64,000 bases of DNA. Origin: CAVVUC01 sp963751395 (GTDB lineage: Bacteria > Verrucomicrobiota > Verrucomicrobiia > Chthoniobacterales > Chthoniobacteraceae). The notes below the pieces were generated by a model. That model was not told the DNA's origin. It ran no database searches and was given only the letters and a program-made list of their open reading frames with translations. This document shows, one piece after another, positions 8,119 through 16,245 of this stretch; position 1 is the stretch's first letter; each line of letters opens with the position of its first letter. The stretch covers positions 434,001 through 498,000 of the forward strand of contig CAVVUC010000001.1 in the NCBI GenBank assembly GCA_963751395.1, in the 5' to 3' direction. The translations under genes were made by a program, and so were the position numbers.

Positions 8119-8990
8119 TCGATGTTCTGGATCTGCTCGCGGATTTTTTCCATCTCCGCCTTGCACGTCACCACGAGTTGGGAAATCTCGACGTCGTTTG
8201 CTTTCGCGCCAAGCGTGTTGAACTCGCGGTAGATTTCCTGCGTCATGAAATCGAGCGTCCGACCGACGGGTTCATTCTTACGCAGGTGATGCGCGAACTG
8301 CGCAAGATGACTGTCGAGCCGGGTGAGTTCCTCCGAGATGTCCGATTTGTCGGCGAAAAAGATCACCTCCTTCACCAGCCGCTCATCGTTGATAGGAATT
8401 TCGATACCCGCTTTTTGGATGCGCTCGTGAAGTGACTGCCGGTATTTGCGGAGGACGTTCGGATGCAACTGGCGAATCTTGCGGAGCGCCTGGCGCACGA
8501 GCTTGAGCCGCTTGATCAAGTCCTTCGCGAGGTGTTTGCCTTCCTTCTCACGCATCCTGATCATTTCCTTCAACGCTTCCTCCAGCGCTGTTTCGACCTG
8601 CGGCCACACTGACTCCGGGGAGACACCATCCTCGGGCGCCCGCATCACGCCGGGCGCCCGCAGGATCGTTTCGATGCTGATTTCTCCGCCGGCTTTCATC
8701 TCCTTTTGCAAATCGAGCATCGCGCGGTAGTACGAGCGGGCGAGGTTTGTGTCGAATTCGACCTTGTTGGACGCGGCGGTGCCATTGTGAAGCACAACGA
8801 CGACATTGAGCCGGCCGCGCGAAATCCGCGCATTGATGACGTCGCGCAAGCGCGGCTCGAGTTCCGCCAGCTCGCGCGGAAGGCTGACCGTGACGTCGCT
8901 TTGCTTGCGGTTTACGGAGTTGAGTTCGACGCTGATCTTGCACCCGTTGACGGCGCTTTGTCCGCGGCCGTAGCCGGTCATGCTTCTCAT
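8115..8990 (-). CDS. yicC: YicC family endoribonuclease
   Basis: A 291-aa YicC/YloC family protein, beginning MRSMTGYGRGQSAVNG with the diagnostic SMTGYGR motif and ending in the conserved DUF1732 region (TLDFMTQEIYREFNTLGAKA). E. coli YicC is an endoribonuclease linked to sRNA decay. First gene of the yicC-gmk-coaC-coaB operon, divergent from yjbQ across an 86-bp intergenic region. Confidence 0.93.
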   Translation of the reverse strand: MRSMTGYGRGQSAVNGCKISVELNSVNRKQSDVTVSLPRELAELEPRLRDVINARISRGRLNVVVVLHNGTAASNKVEFDTNLARSYYRAMLDLQKEMKAGGEISIETILRAPGVMRAPEDGVSPESVWPQVETALEEALKEMIRMREKEGKHLAKDLIKRLKLVRQALRKIRQLHPNVLRKYRQSLHERIQKAGIEIPINDERLVKEVIFFADKSDISEELTRLDSHLAQFAHHLRKNEPVGRTLDFMTQEIYREFNTLGAKANDVEISQLVVTCKAEMEKIREQIQNIE

Positions 8991-9076
8991 GCGGTGGAGA
9001 TTAGAAACGCGGCGTGAAATTACAAATAGAAATCGCCACCGAGGCAATGCACGATGTTGAAAATTCAAAGCCCGTC

Positions 9077-9496
9077 ATGAAAGCACTCACTTCTTCTTTT
9101 GACATCCGGACCAACGGCAAAGGCACCTACGAAATCACCGATCGTATCGCGGAGGCGGTTCGCAGCAGCGGCGTGGAGCAGGGGATCGTCACGGTTTTCA
9201 TTCAGCACACGAGCGCGAGCTTGATCATCTACGAAAATGCGGACCGCTCCGCGCGAGTCGATCTCGAGGCCTGGTTCGACCGCCTTGTTCCCGAGGATGC
9301 CGATTACTTCATCCACACGGCGGAGGGCAGCGACGACATGCCTAGTCACATCCGAATGGTGCTCACGCGAAGCTCCGAGGTGATCCCCATCCGCAACCGC
9401 GAAATGCAGCTCGGCACATGGCAGGGAATTTTTCTCTTCGAGCATCGGCGCATTCCTCACCGCCGGACGATCGTTGTTTCCGTCGTCGGCAATTGA
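9077..9496 (+). CDS. YjbQ/UPF0047 family protein (secondary thiamine-phosphate synthase type)
   Basis: A 139-aa small globular protein of the UPF0047 family. The hallmark IQHTSASLIIYENAD and HTAEGSDDMPSHIRM segments carry the conserved His/Asp residues, and the C-terminal GTWQGIFLFEHR is canonical. E. coli YjbQ shows weak thiamine-phosphate synthase activity; the true role is unsettled. The ATG at 9077 gives the family start. Confidence 0.9.
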   Translation: MKALTSSFDIRTNGKGTYEITDRIAEAVRSSGVEQGIVTVFIQHTSASLIIYENADRSARVDLEAWFDRLVPEDADYFIHTAEGSDDMPSHIRMVLTRSSEVIPIRNREMQLGTWQGIFLFEHRRIPHRRTIVVSVVGN

Positions 9497-9550
9497 CGCT
9501 CGAATCGTTGAATAGCCGCCCGCAGTCCGCGTCGAAGATAGCTGAATCGT

Positions 9551-9841
9551 ATGAAACAGTTACTTTCCATTCTTCTGATCGCTTCAGGAATCTCCCTCGC
9601 CATGCCGGGTGCTGCACAAGCGCACGACCATCATGGTAGTCCATACTACCGCTACCCAGCCGGTCGTTACGGAGCGCCGGTTCGTTACTATGCTGCCCCG
9701 CGTTACTACGGTTACCCGGCCGGCTACTACACGGCCCCGGTGCGCTACTACGGCTGCGAAGATCGCGGCTACGACCATTACCGCCGCCCGTATTATCGTA
9801 CCGCTCCGCGCGTGGGTTTTTCGTTCTTCTTCGGCCACTGA
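9551..9841 (+). CDS. small secreted Tyr/Pro/Arg-rich protein
   Basis: A 96-aa protein with a clear signal peptide (hydrophobic LLSILLIASGISLAM, cleavage expected after AQA) followed by a His-rich HDHHG. Imperfect repeats such as RYGAPVRYYAAPRYYGYP follow, then a C-terminal FSFFFGH. The composition recalls small surface or periplasmic Tyr-rich proteins. No enzymatic motif is seen. Function unknown; binding of metal or cell wall would be speculative. Confidence 0.7.
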   Translation: MKQLLSILLIASGISLAMPGAAQAHDHHGSPYYRYPAGRYGAPVRYYAAPRYYGYPAGYYTAPVRYYGCEDRGYDHYRRPYYRTAPRVGFSFFFGH

Positions 9842-9893
9842 CCGGAAATTGTGTTCGGCATTGCTGCGGCTGACGGTATTGTCGCGGCGCTGA

Positions 9894-10739
9894 ATGCAGT
9901 TTGAAGAACCCATCCGAATCCTGTCCGACATTCATCTCGGCCATCCGGCGAGCATGGTGCCGCATGCGGAGAGCCTGAGTCCGCTGCTCCGCGACATTCC
10001 GACGGTGATCTTCAACGGCGATACCGTTGAGGCTCGCTTCCTGAAAGACAGGCCCAAGTCTCAATGGCACCTTTCGGCTTTGGAAGAAGTTTGCGCGGGC
10101 CTTGGTGTCCGCCCGGTCTTGATCAACGGCAACCACGACCCTGCGGTGTCGCCTTTGAGCCATGTGGACCTGGCGGATGGAGGTGTAATGGTGACGCACG
10201 GCGACATGCTTTTCCACGACATCTCGCCCTGGAGCGACCATGCGGAGACGATGCGCGCCGCGCACGAGGAGGCATTGGAGAAACTCGAAGACGAAGCGTT
10301 CCACGATTTCGAAAAAAGACTCCAGGCAAACAAATGCGGTTCGCTGGCTTTGGAACTGCACAAATCCAACCTGCCGCGCGGGCGGCTGGCTCGGATCATG
10401 ACGTTCTTGCGCGAGGCATGGCCGCCATGGAGGCCGCTGCAGATCATCAAGTGCTGGGTCGAGACGCCCGGAAAGGCGATTGCGCTGGCCCGCGTGTTCA
10501 GACCGCGCGCGAGGGTGATCGTCATCGGCCACACGCATTACAGCGGCGTGTGGCGCATCGGTCCGCGCGTCGTGATCAACACCGGCAGCTTTCTGCCGGT
10601 CGCCGGGCGCATGCTTATCGATCTCGAAGGCACCAAGCTGAGCTTGCGCAAGATCGTCAAACGCGGCAGCGAGTTCCAGCCGGGGTCGGAGATCGCCCGG
10701 TTCGAGGCGACGAAGCTAAGAGCGCACGAAGGATTTTGA
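9894..10739 (+). CDS. calcineurin-like metallophosphoesterase
   Basis: A 281-aa two-metal phosphoesterase. All five motifs are visible: SDIHLGHP, FNGDTVE, INGNHDP, THGDMLFHD and IGHTHYSG. The arrangement and insertion of a helical segment after THGD resemble the LpxH-like/UDP-2,3-diacylglucosamine hydrolase branch, but the substrate cannot be fixed. The last third (INTGSFLPVAGRMLIDLEG) matches typical family C-termini. Free-standing on the plus strand, 52 nt after the Tyr-rich gene. Confidence 0.88.
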   Translation: MQFEEPIRILSDIHLGHPASMVPHAESLSPLLRDIPTVIFNGDTVEARFLKDRPKSQWHLSALEEVCAGLGVRPVLINGNHDPAVSPLSHVDLADGGVMVTHGDMLFHDISPWSDHAETMRAAHEEALEKLEDEAFHDFEKRLQANKCGSLALELHKSNLPRGRLARIMTFLREAWPPWRPLQIIKCWVETPGKAIALARVFRPRARVIVIGHTHYSGVWRIGPRVVINTGSFLPVAGRMLIDLEGTKLSLRKIVKRGSEFQPGSEIARFEATKLRAHEGF

Positions 10740-10770
10740 GCACGTAAAGCGGTTTTTCTCGTGCCGGCCC

Positions 10771-10876
10771 GGGGGCCTGGCAACGCACTTGCGGGGGTAA
10801 TTGGATTGCGTCGCGGGCGGGGGAGTTCGCGTCACGGTGTTTACTGCCTGCCCTTCACCGCGGAGCACAGCTTCCT
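10771..10876 (+). repeat. intergenic direct repeat, copy 1 (about 100 bp)
   Basis: Shares a GGCCTGGCAACGCACTTGC block, a GTAATTGGATTGCGT block, GCGGGCGG, a GGTGTTT box and a final GGAGCACAGCTTCC hairpin with copies at 11936 and 12606, in the same orientation. It sits directly before the first toxin-antitoxin module. Confidence 0.75.
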
Positions 10877-10925
10877 CACAACAAGAAGACTGGCGGTCAC
10901 CTCCCCAGAGTGGATCATGGCTGCC

Positions 10926-11138
10926 ATGAGTATTACCGCTGTGATCGAAGACGGTGTGATCGTGATTCCCAAAGATGTTCCGTGGGAATCGGGCACGGTC
11001 ATGCACATTGAACCCGTCGCCGAACAGCCGCCGACACCTTGGGAAACCCTCAAGGAGTTCGACGGCATGGCCGGCGATCTGCCTCCTGACCTTGCTGCCA
11101 GCCTCGACCATTACATCCACGGGCACTCGCGGCAATGA
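10926..11138 (+). CDS. antitoxin, AF2212/DUF104-like
   Basis: A 70-aa protein beginning MSITAVIEDGVIVIPKDVPW, the small beta-rich N-terminus of AF2212-like antitoxins that partner PIN-domain toxins. The C-terminal half (LKEFDGMAGDLPPDLAASLDHY) would wrap the toxin. An alternative ATG lies 9 nt upstream (10917). The stop overlaps the PIN gene start in ATGA, typical of antitoxin-toxin operons. Its partner is truncated, so the module is probably inactive. Confidence 0.75.
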   Translation: MSITAVIEDGVIVIPKDVPWESGTVMHIEPVAEQPPTPWETLKEFDGMAGDLPPDLAASLDHYIHGHSRQ

Positions 11139-11299
11139 GCCTTGTTTTTGCCGATGCCTTCTATTTTGTGGCACGGCTAAACCGGCGCGATCAGCACCAT
11201 GAACGTGTCGTGGCCTTCTCGCGTGATTTTCGCGCCAGCCTGCCCACCACCGACTGGATTTTGATCGAAGTCGCGGATGCTCTCGCGAAGTCCGAATGA
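11135..11299 (+). pseudogene. truncated VapC-like PIN-domain toxin
   Basis: The 54-aa frame starts MSLVFADAFYFVARLNRRDQ, the usual PIN N-terminus with the first catalytic Asp, and continues to TTDWILIEVADALAKSE before stopping. Full PIN toxins are about 130-150 aa, so the later acidic residues of the active site are missing. The 4-nt overlap with the antitoxin shows it was once a complete pair. Likely a decayed ribonuclease. Confidence 0.75.
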
Positions 11300-11356
11300 A
11301 GATGTGTCGGCGCAGGCGGCTTGTCATTCGCGCAAAGGCGATGTTTAATTGTTGCC

Positions 11357-11569
11357 ATGAAAAAGAACGCCGTTGTTGTCATTGACCCGGAAATCATGAG
11401 CGGCACGCCATGCTTTGCCGGCACGCGCGTTCCCGTGCGGGCTTTGCTGGATTACATCGAAGGTGGCGAGACGCTCGACGAGTTTCTGGAACAATACCCC
11501 ACGGTCTCGCGCAAACTGGCCGTTGCCTTTCTCGAACAAGGCAGTGAACGCCTCCTTGCCGCCGCCTGA
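11357..11569 (+). CDS. DUF433 family antitoxin
   Basis: A 70-aa protein beginning MKKNAVVVIDPEIMSGTPCF. The DPEIMSGTPCFAGTRVPV motif and the helix-turn-helix-like segment ETLDEFLEQYPTVSRKLAVA are diagnostic of DUF433. This family is regularly found upstream of DUF5615 PIN-like toxins, exactly as here; the next gene starts on the base after this stop. It probably neutralises the toxin and represses the pair. Confidence 0.9.
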   Translation: MKKNAVVVIDPEIMSGTPCFAGTRVPVRALLDYIEGGETLDEFLEQYPTVSRKLAVAFLEQGSERLLAAA

Positions 11570-11905
11570 ATGCGCATCCTCCTCGACGAGTGCCTGCCGA
11601 AAGATTTGGCGCGCAAACTTCCCGGCCATACCGTCAAAACCGTCCCGCAGGCGGGCTGGGCCAGCGTCGGCAACGGCAAGCTTCTCCGCCTCATCGCCAA
11701 CTCCGGCAAGTTCGATCTCTTTCTCACCGTGGACAAAAGATTGCCGCGGCAGCACAAAACTTCGTTACTTCCTTTCGCCATCGTCGTGTTGCGCGCCAAA
11801 TCCAACCGCATGGTTCATGTCTTCCCCTTTGCGCCGGAAATCCTGCGCCGCCTCTCCGCATTTCAGCCCGGTCACGTCTATGTTTTGACGCAGCCGGTTG
11901 AATAG
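11570..11905 (+). CDS. DUF5615 PIN-like toxin
   Basis: A 111-aa protein starting MRILLDECLPKDLARKLPGH, the typical DUF5615 N-terminus with its conserved acidic DE pair. FDLFLTVDKRLPRQ supplies the second conserved Asp. The family is a PIN-like presumptive RNase toxin partnered with DUF433. TGA of the antitoxin is followed immediately by this ATG (TGAATG), a coupled arrangement. Unlike the upstream PIN gene it looks intact. Confidence 0.88.
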   Translation: MRILLDECLPKDLARKLPGHTVKTVPQAGWASVGNGKLLRLIANSGKFDLFLTVDKRLPRQHKTSLLPFAIVVLRAKSNRMVHVFPFAPEILRRLSAFQPGHVYVLTQPVE

Positions 11906-11935
11906 AGCCGACTGAAAAAGAGACTCGCCTGCTGA

Positions 11936-12045
11936 GGGCCTGGCAACGCACTTGCCGGGGTAATTGGATTGCGTGGCGGGCGGTGGGAGTTTGCGCCTCG
12001 GGGTTTCCTGTTTGCCTGCCCCTCAGCGCGAAGCACGGCTTCCCT
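11936..12045 (+). repeat. intergenic direct repeat, copy 2
   Basis: Near-identical start to copy 1 (GGGCCTGGCAACGCACTTGC) and the same GTAATTGGATTGCGT block. It ends in the hairpin GAAGC-ACG-GCTTC. It separates the DUF433/DUF5615 module from the minus-strand RelE-like module. Confidence 0.75.
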
Positions 12046-12074
12046 CTCAACTTGGCGACGAGTCAAGAAGCGTC

Positions 12075-12281
12075 TCAGATGGCGCTTTTCTTCACCAGCC
12101 CAAGTTCTCGCGCGGCCTCCACAAAAGGACGGCCCCGCTGGTTCTTCGGATCGGCCTTTGCCTTCCGCAACTCGCGCAGCGCATGGTAGTCCTCCAGCGC
12201 TTCCTGCATCCGCAGAAACTGCTTGTACGGGATCACGGCAAATTCCTTTTTCCCGGCTTTTTCGATGATCTGTGCGGTCAT
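12075..12281 (-). CDS. type II antitoxin, Phd/YefM-like
   Basis: A 68-aa protein. MTAQIIEKAGKKEFAVIPYK and FLRMQEALEDYHALRELRKA follow the short Phd/YefM-type pattern (beta-rich start, then an acidic helix that binds the toxin). The end (RGRPFVEAARELGLVKKS) is basic. It lies 9 nt downstream of the RelE-like gene, so the toxin is encoded first, the reverse of the classical order. Confidence 0.72.
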   Translation of the reverse strand: MTAQIIEKAGKKEFAVIPYKQFLRMQEALEDYHALRELRKAKADPKNQRGRPFVEAARELGLVKKSAI

Positions 12282-12290
12282 GGTTTCGGT

Positions 12291-12542
12291 CTATCCTCGG
12301 TAGGCTTCGCGTCGATGCAGAATGCGGTAGATGGTAACCTTCTTTGAATCCATTTCAAGAAGCGCCCGCCAGTCGCCCACCCGCAAACGATATTCCGGCG
12401 TGAAATTTGTCAGCCGCTTGATGTCGCCAGCAGACCCTGACTGCAAGGCGAGGATTGCTTTTGTAATCCGCTCTCCGTCGCGTTTCGGGATTGCCTTCAA
12501 ATCCTTCTCGGCCTTGTTTCGGATTTCGATCTCGCGGGGCAT
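12291..12542 (-). CDS. RelE/ParE family toxin
   Basis: An 83-aa RelE-fold protein: MPREIEIRNKAEKDLKAIPK, then ITKAILALQSG, and the core strand motif YRLRVGDWRALLEMD with conserved Arg residues, followed by TIYRILHRREAYR. RelE/ParE proteins cleave mRNA or poison gyrase, and which one cannot be told. The start at 12542 is preferred over a 16-residue extension rich in Pro. Pairs with the Phd/YefM-like gene downstream. Confidence 0.85.
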   Translation of the reverse strand: MPREIEIRNKAEKDLKAIPKRDGERITKAILALQSGSAGDIKRLTNFTPEYRLRVGDWRALLEMDSKKVTIYRILHRREAYRG

Positions 12543-12605
12543 GGGTGGCGGGGTTGGGAAGCGGATTGAGAATAGCCACTCACCCGCCATTTACAAGCTC
12601 TTGAA

Positions 12606-12685
12606 GGGGCAATTGCATTGCGTGGCGGGCGGGGGAGTTTGCGTCACGGTGTTTCCTGTCCCTCACCGCGAAGCACAGCTTCCCC
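12606..12685 (+). repeat. intergenic direct repeat, copy 3
   Basis: Shares ATTGCGTGGCGGGCGGGGGA, GTCACGGTGTTTCCTG and the hairpin GAAGC-ACA-GCTTC with copies 1 and 2. It lacks the GGCCTGGCAACGC head. It closes the toxin-antitoxin cluster. Confidence 0.7.
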
Positions 12686-12695
12686 GTTCAGTGTG

Positions 12696-12723
12696 CGCTC
12701 CCAAGCCCGTCAGCTTGGGAGCG
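12696..12723. repeat. 11-bp perfect hairpin next to repeat copy 3
   Basis: CGCTCCCAAGC and its complement are separated by CCGTCA. There is no T-run on either side, so it is a palindromic repeat rather than a clear terminator. The rest of the 12543-13014 gap holds copy 3, this hairpin, a possible gene remnant (reading LTLDGSKLTVLPVPEAARRL, ending at 12801) and a doubtful small ORF. Confidence 0.6.
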
Positions 12724-12833
12724 AGGGTGAATTTGCTTTCTTGACCTTGGATGGCTCCAAGCTCACTGTTTTACCGGTGCCCGAGGCGGCGCGGCGTCTC
12801 TAAGAAAATGCAGCTTGAGAAAGGAAGACTACC

Positions 12834-13007
12834 ATGAGAACTACACGCGCGGTTTCAGCCATTCCAAGTGGTCGTCCACTTGCCAGTGGGCCACAAGCCA
12901 TCACTGCCTGCACCGATACCTTGGCACCGGTGCCATACCACGGCTTTCCATTCGACCGGTGCGTTATCGTCACCATTGACCCTTCCCTGAAATTCGGAAC
13001 CCAATAA
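12834..13007 (+). CDS. doubtful small ORF upstream of the HAF-repeat gene
   Basis: A 57-aa frame starting MRTTRAVSAIPSGRPLASG with an AAGGA-like Shine-Dalgarno, ending 7 nt before the next gene. Part of it is encoded by small palindromes (AAGTGG-TCGT-CCACTT, GGCACCGGTGCC), which argues against a conserved protein. It could act as a leader peptide or be chance. No homologous family is recognised. Confidence 0.25.
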   Translation: MRTTRAVSAIPSGRPLASGPQAITACTDTLAPVPYHGFPFDRCVIVTIDPSLKFGTQ

Positions 13008-13014
13008 CAATACC

Positions 13015-15849
13015 ATGAAACTTCATCGACTCTTTCTCGCTGCCCTCCTGCTGGTTGTGCCTGCAGATTACCTCGAAGCGCAGACGCCAAGGTATGTAGT
13101 CATTGATTTGGACCCCTTGGGGGGCACTTCCAGCTCTGGCAACGGCATCAACAACGCCGGGCAGGTGGCAGGCAACAGGGCAGGCCAGGCAGTCTTGTTT
13201 AGCGTTGGGAGCGCCCCGCAGGATTTGGGCGGCACCGATAGCTATGCCTATGCCATCAACGACGCCGGGCAGATGGCTGGCAGATCTCGATTCAATATCG
13301 GAGGCCCCCCCGGATATCAATATCATGCAGCCCTGATTCGCGTTGGAAGCGCCCCGCAGGATTTGGGTACCATTCAGCTCGAACCCTTTTATCCCCTTTC
13401 CTTTTGGTGGAGTTATGGCACAGGCATCAACAACGCCGGGCTGGTAGCTGGCGTTTTAAGTTTCTTCACTGGTCACCCACGCCATGCAGCCCTGTTTCGC
13501 GTTGGGAGCGCCCCGCAGGATTTGGGCGGCGGCTATTGCTCCGGCATCAACAACGCCGGGCAGGTGGTTGGCGTCTCCGAGATCGCAGGCACCAGTGCCT
13601 ATCATGCAGCCTTGTTCAGAGCTGGGAGCGCCCCGCAGGATTTGGGCACCCTCGGGGGTGCTTCGAGCAGTGGCATTGGCATCAACAACGCCGGGCAGGT
13701 GGCTGGTTCTTCCGAACTCGCGGGCACCGCTAACCCTCACGCGTTCATTTTTCTTAACGATGCCAGCGAGAGCACCCCGGGTTTCAATGCCGCCAAGAGT
13801 CTAAAGGACTTGAACAACATGATCAATACGGACGCCCCAAGCTGGGTTTTAAGCGACGCCTATGCCATCAATGACGCTGGGCAAGTTGCGGGAACCGGTA
13901 CGAACGCTGGCGGCAGCCGGCACGCCTATCTGGCCACGCCGTTTTGGCGACAGGCGGACTGCCTCCAAGCTGGAGCCAAAGCCGTTCCTGCCACGTTCGG
14001 GTACGGCGATAGCATGAAGGATCACGGATGCGCCCTTTGTGCGGCGGCGAGTATGGCGCGCTCGGTTATCGCGCTGAACTCCAAGCCAACAGTCCTGCCT
14101 GTCATAACGCCAGCATTCCTGAACAGCCGTCTGTTAAGCCCCGGCCCCCTTCCGGGTTATGACGGCGACAGCAAGCTGTATTTTCAGAATCTTCCCGCGT
14201 TCTTGAAGCGCTATGCCGATATCGTCCTCACAGGTATTATTCCCGTCACCGCCGCGAACCTGTCTGCCACGTTGACGGAGCAAATCTACACAAATGGATA
14301 TCGGGTCATATTGAAGTTTTCGCAGACAGCAGTTTCGACGACGGGGACAAACACTGGCACCCATTTTGTGTGGGTGGTCGGAAAAGAGGGGACTGACTGG
14401 AAGGTGGGTGACGGTGCATGGAACAATGTGACTCCCGTGATTACTGGCTCAGTCTTCACCATTGAATCGCTCAACGCTCACATTGCCGGATTTCAGACAA
14501 CAACAAACGGAAACACAACGACGCGCACCTTTACGCCGGTTCAGCTCTACGTTTACCGGAACCTGAAGTACACGGTGCCGCCCAATATAGCCGCTTTAAC
14601 CGCTGCAATAGCCCCTGCCGGAAGCACCAGTTCAAACGCGGCAGGCGACAAGGCGGCGGCAGTGCCCAGCGCAGCAAACGCTGGCCCGCTCGATGGCACA
14701 ACCGCCGCCGTCTCAGCGGTCGCTGTCGGTCCCGTCGAACTGGTGATCACTGATCCGCAAGGCCGCCGCCTCGGCCACGACCAGGCCACGGGAAACGAAT
14801 ATGCCGAAATCCCGAACGGGAGCTATTGGACGGAGGACCCGATTTTGACCACGAGTGACGACGATCCCACCGAGACGCATGGCGTCACCTCGAAGAATCT
14901 GAACGTGCCGTCTCCGCTCTATGGCACCTATACGGTTGTGTCCACCGGAACCGCAACGGGGACGGCCTCTGTCATGCTCAACTTCATCGGACCTGGCGGT
15001 GCCCCCAAGACCGTGCTGGCCGGTTTCGACACTACAGCAGGGCAGACAAACACCCAGCAGATCACCGTTCCCAGCATCGGGACGGCGGATTTGTCGGCAA
15101 CCCAGAGTGTCTCGCCCGCCAGTGCGCACATAGGCACCCCTCTCACATACACGCTGGCGGTGACAAACAACGGCCCGTCCACCGCAGCGGTTCCCACATT
15201 CACGGATCTTCTGCCTAACAACGTGAATTTTGTCTCAGCTACTTCCTCCAGCGGCACGTGCGGGTTGTCCGGTAATGTGGTCGGGGGCGTCCTCGATGAT
15301 CTGCCTCCAGGTGCGACCGCGACGGTCACCATCACGGTGTTGCCCACGACAGCGGGATCCCTGAGCAACTCCGCCTATGCCGCGGGTTTTGAAACCGATC
15401 CGGATGAGACCAACAACGCCTCCGTGATGACCACTGCCGTGGCTACATCCTTTGATGACTGGAGGAACCTGCACTTTACAACTCAGGAACTCGGCGATCC
15501 TGCGATCTGCGGTCTGACCGCCGACCCCGACAAGGATGGAGTCCGGAATCTCATCGAGTATGCGCTGGGTCTTGATCCCAAGGCGTGCGATGTGTCCGCC
15601 TTGCCGCCGGCAACGAAACTGTCTGTCAGTGGCACTAACTATCTGGCCTACACCTACACCATCCCGCCTGGTGTAACCGATGTTGCCTACTCGGTGGAGG
15701 CCTCGATCGATCTAACCACTTGGTCAACCGCCGGTCTTCAGATGAGCACGGTTAACAATGCTGATGGAACGCAAACCGTGACCGTCACAGATTCCACGCC
15801 AATGAATCAGACTACCCGGAAGTTTATGCGACTTAGGGTGACAAAGTAA
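13015..15849 (+). CDS. secreted multidomain protein: HAF repeats, C39-like papain-fold domain, DUF11, C-terminal tail
   Basis: 944 aa. A signal peptide (cleavage near LEAQT) is followed by six or more HAF repeats (GINNAGQVAG, SAPQDLGG) over residues ~25-300. Residues ~310-510 look like a C39-type cysteine peptidase fold: Cys in DHGCALCAAASMA (~339), His in THFVWVVG (~450), Asp in KVGDGAW (~464). A DUF11 domain (LTYTLAVTNNGPST, then DPDETNNAS) lies at ~690-800. The last ~110 residues hold DPDKDGVRNLIEYALGLDP and FMRLRVTK, a tail common in secreted verrucomicrobial proteins and perhaps a sorting signal. Exported; substrate unknown. Confidence 0.8.
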   Translation: MKLHRLFLAALLLVVPADYLEAQTPRYVVIDLDPLGGTSSSGNGINNAGQVAGNRAGQAVLFSVGSAPQDLGGTDSYAYAINDAGQMAGRSRFNIGGPPGYQYHAALIRVGSAPQDLGTIQLEPFYPLSFWWSYGTGINNAGLVAGVLSFFTGHPRHAALFRVGSAPQDLGGGYCSGINNAGQVVGVSEIAGTSAYHAALFRAGSAPQDLGTLGGASSSGIGINNAGQVAGSSELAGTANPHAFIFLNDASESTPGFNAAKSLKDLNNMINTDAPSWVLSDAYAINDAGQVAGTGTNAGGSRHAYLATPFWRQADCLQAGAKAVPATFGYGDSMKDHGCALCAAASMARSVIALNSKPTVLPVITPAFLNSRLLSPGPLPGYDGDSKLYFQNLPAFLKRYADIVLTGIIPVTAANLSATLTEQIYTNGYRVILKFSQTAVSTTGTNTGTHFVWVVGKEGTDWKVGDGAWNNVTPVITGSVFTIESLNAHIAGFQTTTNGNTTTRTFTPVQLYVYRNLKYTVPPNIAALTAAIAPAGSTSSNAAGDKAAAVPSAANAGPLDGTTAAVSAVAVGPVELVITDPQGRRLGHDQATGNEYAEIPNGSYWTEDPILTTSDDDPTETHGVTSKNLNVPSPLYGTYTVVSTGTATGTASVMLNFIGPGGAPKTVLAGFDTTAGQTNTQQITVPSIGTADLSATQSVSPASAHIGTPLTYTLAVTNNGPSTAAVPTFTDLLPNNVNFVSATSSSGTCGLSGNVVGGVLDDLPPGATATVTITVLPTTAGSLSNSAYAAGFETDPDETNNASVMTTAVATSFDDWRNLHFTTQELGDPAICGLTADPDKDGVRNLIEYALGLDPKACDVSALPPATKLSVSGTNYLAYTYTIPPGVTDVAYSVEASIDLTTWSTAGLQMSTVNNADGTQTVTVTDSTPMNQTTRKFMRLRVTK

Positions 15850-16048
15850 GTCCATACCCGTCACAGCCAGGGAAGTTCTTCGGCTCGTTATGAGATGGAG
15901 TAGGGCTTCGCGACGAAGAATCATCCACAGGAGCCGAAAGGAAACTCCGCTGCCAATGATGTCGATGGGAACTGAGTGCGAAACTTCAATGTCGTGTAAG
16001 GTGGATCGGGCGCTCCGCGGGCGTTGCGTTTGCCAGCCGCCGCAAGGC

Positions 16049-16224
16049 GCATTCCCTTACGAATGCTGGGGGCTTTGTAACGCACGTTTCATGGGGAAGC
16101 TCTGCTTCGTGGCGGAGGAGGAGGTCAGTGGATTGGCATTTGGCGCGTGGACACTGCCACCCCAGCTCGCGCAACAGGAGTTGCCACGGCATACAGTGCG
16201 TTACGAAGTCCTTAACTTCGTAAC
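16049..16224. repeat. cluster of small palindromes
   Basis: Contains GCATTC-CCTTAC-GAATGC (16049-16066), GAAGC-TCT-GCTTC (about 16097-16109, like the hairpin ending the TA-cluster repeats) and GTTACGAAGT-CCTTA-ACTTCGTAAC (16200-16224). No convincing gene is seen in 15850-16392. Confidence 0.6.
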
Positions 16225-16245
16225 GAGGGCCAAATTTTCCATCCG

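Noticed and set aside
13130..13720. Regular repeats that could look like a CRISPR array
   Set aside because: Repeat spacing and sequence are explained by in-frame HAF protein repeats; there are no unique spacers and no cas genes.
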